Part shown: positions 1 through 7,880 of the stretch, piece by piece
How the letters are laid out: each line of letters begins with the position of its first letter
Numbering within the stretch: position 1 is the stretch's first letter
Assembly: GCF_030733205.1 (NCBI RefSeq)
Contig: NZ_JASHJL010000050.1
Coordinates: forward strand, 1-36,755
Direction: 5' to 3'
Source: Mameliella sp. MMSF_3455
GTDB lineage: Bacteria; Pseudomonadota; Alphaproteobacteria; Rhodobacterales; Rhodobacteraceae
DNA: 36,755 nucleotides
The notes under the pieces: generated by a model
Database searches by the model: none
Told to the model about the DNA's origin: nothing
What the model saw: only the letters and a program-made list of their open reading frames with translations
Position numbers and translations under genes: made by a program

Positions 1-119
1 TGCTCCGCCCAGAACCCCTCGGGGTCGGACACCGACCGCGCGTACATCTCGTCATACCGCGACGCGTCAACGTGGGCGTGTTTCACCATATCTGCGGACG
101 GGGGATAGGTGGTGCTCAT
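1..119 (-). CDS. acs: Acetyl-CoA synthetase, N-terminal fragment cut by the window edge
   Basis: Only the first 39 codons lie in the window. The reverse-strand reading begins MSTTYPPSADMVKHAHVDA and continues through SRYDEMYARSVSDPEGFWAE. This matches the N-terminal cap of AMP-forming acetyl-CoA synthetases, which convert acetate, ATP and CoA to acetyl-CoA in the cytoplasm. An AGGAGA ribosome binding site at 125-130 sits just ahead of the ATG and fixes the start. The gene follows livF on the same strand after a 113-bp gap holding a terminator-like hairpin, so it may be partly uncoupled from the transporter operon. The catalytic domain is outside the window, so a propionyl-CoA synthetase or another close acyl-CoA synthetase cannot be fully excluded. 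Confidence 0.85.
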   Translation of the reverse strand, partial: MSTTYPPSADMVKHAHVDASRYDEMYARSVSDPEGFWAE

Positions 120-141
120 TGGGCTCTCCTCCAGAAAATGC

Positions 142-172
142 TCGGGGGCAGGGAAAACCTCCCCGCCCCCGA
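142..172 (-). terminator. Hairpin between livF and acs
   Basis: Two 13-base arms (142-154 and 160-172) are complementary around a 5-base loop. The single mismatch becomes a G-U pair in the minus-strand transcript. A short T run follows on the minus strand at about 135-138. This could be a weak intrinsic terminator or a processing hairpin that sets acs expression apart from the transporter genes upstream. Confidence 0.45.
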
Positions 173-232
173 AATCAAGTGGTTCCTAAGTCCTGTACGG
201 CCTCGGCGGGTCTTGCCGTGCAGCGCGCCGGG

Positions 233-988
233 TCAGATCGCCAGGTATTCCGCGCGGAGGCTCTCGTTCTCCAGCACCTCGGCGGCGCTGCCGTCGAAAA
301 CGATGGAGCCGGTGTCCAGGATCACTGCCCGGTCGGCCAGTTGCAGTGCGCGCACCGCGTTCTGTTCGACGATGATCGTGGTCATGCCCTGTTCCTTGAT
401 GTGGCGCAGGGTCTTTTCGATCTCGTCGACAATGACCGGGGCCAGGCCCTCGTAGGGTTCGTCGAGCAGCAGCACCTTGATGTCGCGCGCCAGCGCCCGG
501 GCGATGGCCAGCATCTGCTGTTCGCCGCCCGAGAGGGTGGTGCCCTCCTGCTTGCGGCGTTCGCCCAGGCGCGGGAACAGGTCGTAGAGCCGTTCCAGCG
601 ACCAGCCGATGGGCGGCGCGATCTGGGCCAGTTGCAGGTTCTCCTCGACCGTCAGGCCGGGGATGATGCGCCGGTCCTCGGGGACAAGGCCGAGACCCGC
701 GATGGCGGCCTGGTGCGCCTTCATGGTGTGAAGGGGCTGGTGGTCCAGCCAGATTTCGCCGTGGTTGACCTGCGGGTCGTCCAGTCGGGCGATCGAGCGC
801 AGCGTGGTGGTCTTGCCGGCGCCGTTGCGGCCCAGCAGGGCCAGGATCTCGCCCTCGTGCACGTTGAAGCTGATGCCCTGCACGATGTAGCTCTCGCCGT
901 AGTAGGAATGCATGTCCCAGACCGAGAGGAAGGCGGGGGCGGTTTCCGCCATGTTGGCGTTCTTGGAAAAATCGGGGCGGACGTTCAT
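233..988 (-). CDS. livF: Branched-chain amino acid type ABC transporter, ATP-binding protein LivF
   Basis: This 251-aa cytoplasmic ATPase powers a HAAT-family importer. It shows Walker A (GRNGAGKTT, about residues 53-61), an intact signature LSGGEQQ (152-158), Walker B (VLLLDEP, 172-178) and a switch-histidine-region EQN in place of the usual H. EQN is common in LivF. The length is slightly above the usual ~235 aa because of an 18-residue N-terminal extension; a start at the internal ATG (residue 13) is possible. It is the last transporter gene before acs, with livG 82 bp upstream. The ligand cannot be read from this subunit. The acs neighbour makes a short organic acid, amide or amino acid plausible. 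Confidence 0.92.
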   Translation of the reverse strand: MNVRPDFSKNANMAETAPAFLSVWDMHSYYGESYIVQGISFNVHEGEILALLGRNGAGKTTTLRSIARLDDPQVNHGEIWLDHQPLHTMKAHQAAIAGLGLVPEDRRIIPGLTVEENLQLAQIAPPIGWSLERLYDLFPRLGERRKQEGTTLSGGEQQMLAIARALARDIKVLLLDEPYEGLAPVIVDEIEKTLRHIKEQGMTTIIVEQNAVRALQLADRAVILDTGSIVFDGSAAEVLENESLRAEYLAI

Positions 989-1070
989 CTTTGGCTTCTC
1001 CCGTCCCGGGGCTGACCCGGAACCTCATGGGTGGAGGCCCCGGCGCAAGGCCGAGGCGCTTTGTGACGGT

Positions 1071-1826
1071 TCAGTGCGCTTCGCCCAGGTAGGCTTCCTG
1101 CACCTTGGGATGGCCCTTGATGTTTTCGGGCGCATCCTCGACCAGCGGCGTGCCCTGCGCCAGGACCGTGATCCGGTCGGCGAGGGAGAAGACCACGTGC
1201 ATGTCGTGCTCGATGATGGCGATGGTGATGTCGCGCTCGTCCTTGATCTGCTTGAGCAGGTCGATGGTGTTGTTGGTGTCGGCGCGCGCCATGCCGGCGG
1301 TGGGCTCGTCCAGCAGCAGCAGCCTGGGCGACTGCACCAGGCACATGGCCATCTCCAGCCGCCGCTTGTCGCCGCGGGACATCGAGGCGGAATGCATGTG
1401 GCGCTTGTCCAGCATGTTCACCTCGTCCAGCATCTTCTCGGCCTCCTCGATGAGCGATTTCTCGTTCATCACGGTTTCGATGGCATGCAGGCGATAGGCC
1501 CCGTCGCGCTTGGCGAAAAGCGGGATCATCATGTTCTCGAACACGGTCAGATCACCAAAGATCTCGGGCGTCTGGAAAACGCGGGAAATCCCCATCTGGT
1601 TGATCTCGTGCGGGGATCGGCCCAAAACCGACTGGCCCTGGAACATGACCGACCCGGTGTCGGGGATCAGCTTGCCCACCAGGCAGTTCAGCAGGGTGGA
1701 CTTGCCCGCGCCGTTCGGTCCGATGATCGCGTGGCAGCTGTTTTCCGCCACGCTGAGGGTCACGTCCGAGAGGGCCTTGAGACCGCCGAAGCGCTTGCCC
1801 ACGTCCTTGACTTCAAGAATACCCAT
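1071..1826 (-). CDS. livG: Branched-chain amino acid type ABC transporter, ATP-binding protein LivG
   Basis: This 251-aa ATPase pairs with LivF. Walker A is GPNGAGKST (36-44) and Walker B LLLLDEP (169-175), followed by EHDMHVVFSLADR, the LivG-type switch-histidine region. The ABC signature reads MSRGDKRRLE (149-158) instead of the usual LSxGxQ: the second glycine is replaced by aspartate and the glutamine by lysine. All other motifs are intact and the frame is full length, so this looks like a lineage-specific variant and not decay. The gene starts 12 bp downstream of the livM stop, which supports co-transcription. Confidence 0.92.
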   Translation of the reverse strand: MGILEVKDVGKRFGGLKALSDVTLSVAENSCHAIIGPNGAGKSTLLNCLVGKLIPDTGSVMFQGQSVLGRSPHEINQMGISRVFQTPEIFGDLTVFENMMIPLFAKRDGAYRLHAIETVMNEKSLIEEAEKMLDEVNMLDKRHMHSASMSRGDKRRLEMAMCLVQSPRLLLLDEPTAGMARADTNNTIDLLKQIKDERDITIAIIEHDMHVVFSLADRITVLAQGTPLVEDAPENIKGHPKVQEAYLGEAH

Positions 1827-1838
1827 CAGTCTGTCTCC

Positions 1839-4050
<2,212 letters not shown>

Positions 4051-4125
4051 TGTCCCACCCTTTGCGGTCGGAGTGCGGAAAAAGAGAGGACCCGTGTCAG
4101 CGGGCCGAGGGGGAGTGTGCTGGGT

Positions 4126-4176
4126 GGGCAGGGCACATGGCCCTGCCCGTCACGCGGCCCCGCGAGGGCCCGGCGT
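4126..4176 (-). terminator. Two tandem hairpins between the binding-protein gene and livH
   Basis: Arms GGGCAGGGC (4126-4134) and GCCCTGCCC (4140-4148) pair perfectly around a 5-base loop. A second stem pairs CACGC-GGCCC (4151-4160) with GGGCC and GCGTG (4166-4176), with one bulge. They lie directly downstream of the binding-protein stop codon on the minus strand and have no T run. In ABC operons such structures commonly stabilise the abundant binding-protein mRNA and reduce read-through into the permease genes. That role is inferred here. Confidence 0.55.
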
Positions 4177-4178
4177 GA

Positions 4179-5525
4179 TTACGCGCCCGGGTTGCAGGAG
4201 CCCAGCGAGCCGCCTGCGAACATCGGGTGATCGGGTGCGTATTCGACCTGCGCGCGCGGCGTGACTTCGACGATCTCCAGAAGGTCGAATTCCGAGGTCG
4301 GGTTGTCTTTCCCCTTCACGACCAGCACGTCCTTGAAGCACTGGTGGTCTTCGGCACGGTAGAGGGTCGGGCCGTTGCCCAGGCCGTCGAACTCGAAACC
4401 TTCCAGGGCTTCGGCGATGGCGCAGGGGTTGAACGACCCGGCGCGCTGTGCCGCATCCGCGTACAGCAGGGTCTGGACGTAGCAGGTATGCGCGGCCTGG
4501 CTCGGCGGGAAGCCGTACTTGGTGCCGAAGGACTTGACGAAGGCCTTGGACCCCTCGTCCTGCAGCGACCAGTGCCAGTTGGTGGACCCGAAGATGCCCT
4601 TGACGTTGGCGCCGGCACCCTTGGCCATCAGGCGCGAATACAGCGGCACGACGATCTCGAAGTCCTTGCCGTTCACGACCTTCTCGCGCAGGCCGAACTG
4701 CACGGCGTTGGTCAGCGAGTTGACCATGTTCCCGCCATAGTGGTTCAGGACCAGCACGTCGGCGCCCGAGTTCAGGACCGGCGCGATGTAGGACGAGAAG
4801 TCGGTGGCGGCCAGCGGCGTCAGCACGTTGTTGACGGTTTCCCAGCCCAGTGCCTCGGTGGCGGCGGCGATGGATTCCTGCTGGGTCCAGCCCCAGGTGT
4901 AGTCGGCGGTCAGGTGATAGGCCTTGCGGTCGTTGCCGTACATCTTGGCCAGCACCGGCGCCAGCGCGGCACCCGACATGTAACCGTTGAAGAAGTGACG
5001 GAAACCGTTGGCCTTCTTGTCCTTGCCGGTGGTGTCGTTCGAGTGGGTCAGGCCGGCCATGAAGATGACGCCGGCTTCCTGGCAGAGCCCCTGGACCGCG
5101 ATCGCCACGCCCGAGGAGGAGCCGCCGGTGATCATGATGGCGCCGTCTTTTTCGATCATCGACTTGGCCGATGCGCGCGCGGCGTCCGATTTGGTCTGGG
5201 TGTCGCCGGTGACGTATTCCACCTTCTTGCCCAGGATGCCCGTGCCGTCCAGGGCCTTGGACGAGAAGGTCGACAGCATGCCGCCGTCGCCGCCGCCGTT
5301 CAGGTGCTCGACCGCCAGTTCGTAGGCGCGCAGCTCGTCTGCGCCTTCATCTGCGTAGGGGCCGGTTTGCGGAACGTTGAAGCCCAGGGTCACGGTGCTG
5401 CCGGTGGGTGCGTTGGTATAGCCCGAGTGGCTGGCTGCCGACAGGTAGGTGGGCAGCGCCAGGCCGGCACCGGCCACGGCACCAGTCTTGATCACGCCAC
5501 GGCGCGTCACGTTGAGTTTGGACAT
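4179..5525 (-). CDS. ABC transporter periplasmic substrate-binding protein (type 1, LivK/amide-binding-like)
   Basis: This 448-aa protein would capture the ligand in the periplasm and deliver it to the LivHM pore. The start is the ATG preceded by GGGAGG (about 5531-5536); an in-frame upstream start lacks such a site. The N-terminus carries a twin-arginine signal (TRRGVIK, R8-R9) followed by a hydrophobic stretch and a likely cleavage site near SAASH, so export may be by Tat. The mature part has the type-1 periplasmic-binding-fold pattern (TLGFNVPQTGPYADEG, then GGSSSGVAIAVQ). It is related to the Leu/Ile/Val and short-chain amide/urea binding proteins, but the ligand is not evident. It leads the transporter operon and is divergent to the ScfR regulator. 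Confidence 0.88.
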   Translation of the reverse strand: MSKLNVTRRGVIKTGAVAGAGLALPTYLSAASHSGYTNAPTGSTVTLGFNVPQTGPYADEGADELRAYELAVEHLNGGGDGGMLSTFSSKALDGTGILGKKVEYVTGDTQTKSDAARASAKSMIEKDGAIMITGGSSSGVAIAVQGLCQEAGVIFMAGLTHSNDTTGKDKKANGFRHFFNGYMSGAALAPVLAKMYGNDRKAYHLTADYTWGWTQQESIAAATEALGWETVNNVLTPLAATDFSSYIAPVLNSGADVLVLNHYGGNMVNSLTNAVQFGLREKVVNGKDFEIVVPLYSRLMAKGAGANVKGIFGSTNWHWSLQDEGSKAFVKSFGTKYGFPPSQAAHTCYVQTLLYADAAQRAGSFNPCAIAEALEGFEFDGLGNGPTLYRAEDHQCFKDVLVVKGKDNPTSEFDLLEIVEVTPRAQVEYAPDHPMFAGGSLGSCNPGA

Positions 5526-5580
5526 GAAATCCTCCCGTTTCGAAAAAGCCGCCCCGGAATTCTCCTCAGTCTTCGGGGGC

Positions 5581-5600
5581 GTTCGCACATCTGTGCAAAC
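5581..5600. promoter_or_regulatory. Inverted repeat, candidate operator ahead of the transporter operon
   Basis: The 20-bp site has 9-base arms (GTTCGCACA / TGTGCAAAC, one mismatch) around a 2-base centre. It sits between the divergent binding-protein and ScfR genes. The half-site TGTGCAAA resembles the TTTGCAAA-type elements reported for RamB/ScfR regulators, so ScfR binding is a reasonable inference. Nothing in the sequence proves it. Confidence 0.4.
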
Positions 5601-5602
5601 GC

Positions 5603-5632
5603 AGTATGGCAGGGGGATGGAAAATTGCGCAA
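5603..5632 (-). promoter_or_regulatory. Candidate promoter of the binding-protein/liv operon
   Basis: On the minus strand, TTGCGC (5627-5632) and CATACT (5603-5608) are separated by 18 bp. The -35 element lies inside a perfect TTGCGCAA palindrome (5625-5632), and the 5581-5600 inverted repeat would cover the transcription start. This layout fits repression or competition by a regulator. A second TTGACA on the minus strand at about 5657-5662 is an alternative -35. Confidence 0.33.
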
Positions 5633-5748
5633 CAAGCGCTTTACGAGTAACACTTTTTTTGTCAACGTCTGAAAAGTAGACAGTGGTATTCTGTAAAGGT
5701 GTTTATGTTGCGTTGCAGAAACCCCTTGAATCGGCAAAGGAAAGCCCC

Positions 5749-7056
5749 ATGCCCCGCGATACGCTGACGGGATCGCGAATCCGCGAAAGACGGGTGCTGC
5801 GCGGCATGAAACAGGCTGATCTGGCCCGAAAGGCCGGTATCTCTGCATCTTACCTGAATCTTATCGAGCACAATCGCCGCAGAATCGGCGGCAAGCTGCT
5901 GTTGTCGATCGCCGAAATCCTGCGCGTCGAGCCGGCCGCCCTGACAGAAGGCGCGGGCGCCGCGCTGATCTCGTCGCTGCGCGAGGCTGCCGCCGACATG
6001 CCGCAGGTTTCGGCGGAACTGGACCGGGTCGATGAATTCGCCGGGCGCTTTCCGGGCTGGGCGCAGCTCTTGGCCGACAGCCGCACCCGCGTCGCCCAGC
6101 TGGAACGTAGCCTCGAGACGCTGAACGACCGCATGACACATGACCCGCATCTGGCCGCCTCGCTGCACGAGATGCTGTCGACCGTGACGGCTATCCGCTC
6201 TGCCGCCTCGATCCTGGCCGAGCCGGGCGAGGTGGATGCGGAATGGCAGGCGCGGTTTCACCGCAACATCTACGAGGACAGCGCCCGCCTGGCCGAGACC
6301 AGCCGTGGGCTTGTCACCTACCTGGAGGCGGACGAGACCTCGCCGCTGGAAACCGGCGCACCGCAAGAGGAGCTGGACGCGGCGCTGGAAAAGGCGGGGC
6401 ACACGGTGCCCGAGCTGGAAGCCGGGGAAGACCGGGACGCGGCGCTGGCCAAGCTGGGCCGGGGGTTGTCCGGTCCGGCGCGGGGGCTCTTGCGGGGTTG
6501 GCTGGACCGCTATGCCAGTGATGCCGCGGCTTTGCCGCTGGACCGGCTGCGCCCGGCGGTCGAGGCGCACGGCCCCGACCCGGCGGCGCTGGCCGCGGCC
6601 CTCGGTGCCGATCCGGCCTGTATCATGCGCCGCCTTGCCGCCATGTCACCCGAGGACCTGCCGACCCCGGTCGGCCTCGCGATCTGCGACAGCTCGGGCG
6701 TGCTGACCTATCGCAAGCCGCTGCCGGATTTTCCCATGCCCCGGTTCGGCGCGGCCTGTCCGCTCTGGCCGCTCTACCGGGCATTGTCGCGTCCGCATGT
6801 GATCCTAGCCGGGCCTGTCATGCAGGTCGGGCGCAGCGGTGCCGTGCTCTGGGCCGATGCCCTCGCCACGCCGCAGGCCGGCCCGGCGGTCAATGCGGAT
6901 CCGCTCTACCAGGCGCAGATGCTGGTGCGTCCATTGCCGCAGGGGGCGGAACCGCCCGCGACCCTGCCGCAATTGGGCGTGGCCTGCCGCGTCTGCCCCC
7001 GTGAATCCTGCGAGGGGCGGCGCGAACCGTCGATCCTGGCCTCGGTCCGGCGCTGA
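5749..7056 (+). CDS. Short-chain fatty acyl transcriptional regulator (ScfR family, XRE-type)
   Basis: This 435-aa DNA-binding regulator has an N-terminal XRE helix-turn-helix (residues ~8-62, with GMKQADLARKAGISASYLNL and IEHNRRRIGGKLL). A long middle region includes a histidine-kinase-dimer-like helix (HEMLSTVTAIRSAASIL). The C-terminal cysteine-rich ScfR/DUF2083 region ends in CRVCPRESCEGRREP. Known relatives (RamB, PrpR, PccR) sense acyl-CoA or the state of acetate/propionate metabolism and control glyoxylate or propionyl-CoA genes. Its divergent position to a transporter-acs operon suggests that operon as its target. The start chosen is the ATG with AAAGGAAAG just upstream; a longer version from 5683 is unlikely. 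Confidence 0.85.
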   Translation: MPRDTLTGSRIRERRVLRGMKQADLARKAGISASYLNLIEHNRRRIGGKLLLSIAEILRVEPAALTEGAGAALISSLREAAADMPQVSAELDRVDEFAGRFPGWAQLLADSRTRVAQLERSLETLNDRMTHDPHLAASLHEMLSTVTAIRSAASILAEPGEVDAEWQARFHRNIYEDSARLAETSRGLVTYLEADETSPLETGAPQEELDAALEKAGHTVPELEAGEDRDAALAKLGRGLSGPARGLLRGWLDRYASDAAALPLDRLRPAVEAHGPDPAALAAALGADPACIMRRLAAMSPEDLPTPVGLAICDSSGVLTYRKPLPDFPMPRFGAACPLWPLYRALSRPHVILAGPVMQVGRSGAVLWADALATPQAGPAVNADPLYQAQMLVRPLPQGAEPPATLPQLGVACRVCPRESCEGRREPSILASVRR

Positions 7057-7130
7057 ACCCCCCGGGGGCTGCCGCGCGCACATGGCGGTTTCCCGCGGGC
7101 CAGAAAACCGATCGAAGGGCCAAGTGGTTT

Positions 7131-7159
7131 TTGACAGAGGTCGCAAATACCGCATAAGT
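7131..7159 (+). promoter_or_regulatory. Candidate sigma-70-like promoter of the receiver/kinase operon
   Basis: TTGACA (7131-7136) and ATAAGT (7154-7159) are separated by 17 bp, about 45 bp ahead of the receiver gene. The -35 matches consensus perfectly and the -10 is moderate. It is the only good match in the 150-bp gap after the ScfR gene. Confidence 0.45.
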
Positions 7160-7206
7160 TCGATCCACCTGCTTGACGTTGGGCGCAACAAGACCTGGGA
7201 GGCGGG

Positions 7207-7590
7207 ATGCGGGGGGAAGACATGGGCGGACAGGTTCTGCTGATCGAGGATGAGCCGAATATCATCGAAGCGATCCGGTTCATATTGTCCCGCGATGGCT
7301 GGCAGGTGCACACACATTCCAACGGCACCGACGCCGCGCAGATCGTGCGCGACCGGGCGCCCGACGTGGTGATCTTGGACGTGATGCTGCCGGGGCGGTC
7401 GGGCTACGACATCCTGCGCGAATTGCGCGAGGACCCGGCCCATTCCGACCTGCCGGTGCTGATGCTGACCGCGCGGGGCCAGAGCAAGGACCGCGAGATG
7501 GCCGAGCGCGCCGGCGCCAGCCGCTTCATGACCAAGCCCTTCTCGAACGCCGAGGTGCTCGACGCCGTGCGGGCCCTGTCGGCGCAATGA
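7207..7590 (+). CDS. Stand-alone response regulator receiver (CheY-like)
   Basis: This 127-aa single receiver domain has no output domain. It shows the acidic pocket (LLIEDEP), the phospho-acceptor aspartate D58 in VVILDVMLPG, the conserved T at MLTARG and the lysine K110 in MTKPF. A start at the second ATG (7222) is also possible, since both have purine-rich upstream bases. The following membrane-protein gene overlaps its stop codon (ATGA), and the kinase gene then overlaps that one, so the three form a tightly coupled operon. It most likely receives phosphate from the kinase encoded next. It must act through protein contacts because it lacks a DNA-binding part. Confidence 0.85.
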   Translation: MRGEDMGGQVLLIEDEPNIIEAIRFILSRDGWQVHTHSNGTDAAQIVRDRAPDVVILDVMLPGRSGYDILRELREDPAHSDLPVLMLTARGQSKDREMAERAGASRFMTKPFSNAEVLDAVRALSAQ

Positions 7591-7880
7591 CCCGCCCGCC
7601 GGGCAAGCCGCCCGTGCGCCATGCGCCGTTCCAGGTCGAACGCCAGAGCTTTCGCCGCCGCCGCCTGATCGACGCGGCTTGCGCCTTGCCCCTGCTGGGC
7701 TGGGTGCTGTGGTGGCTGCCGCTGCTGTGGCGGGGGGCCGATGCGCCGGTGCCCGCCTCGCTGGTGCTGGTCTATATCTTCGGGATCTGGCTGGGGCTCG
7801 CGCTGGCAGCGGCGCGGCTGGTCCGCCTGCTGGGGCGTGCGCGCAACGTCTCGCCACTGCCCGAGGGTGAGGATCCGTGA
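7587..7880 (+). CDS. Small two-helix membrane protein between receiver and kinase
   Basis: This 97-aa protein has a basic N-terminus (residues 1-30, rich in R and P) and two hydrophobic segments at about 31-49 and 58-80. A further short arginine-rich tail follows. Its ATG overlaps the receiver stop by 4 bp, and its own stop overlaps the kinase start by 4 bp (GTGA). Small proteins in this position beside symporter-like kinases are reminiscent of the DUF4212-type subunits that pair with sodium/solute symporters. The similarity is one of size and layout only. I do not recognise a defined family. Confidence 0.6.
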   Translation: MTRPPGKPPVRHAPFQVERQSFRRRRLIDAACALPLLGWVLWWLPLLWRGADAPVPASLVLVYIFGIWLGLALAAARLVRLLGRARNVSPLPEGEDP

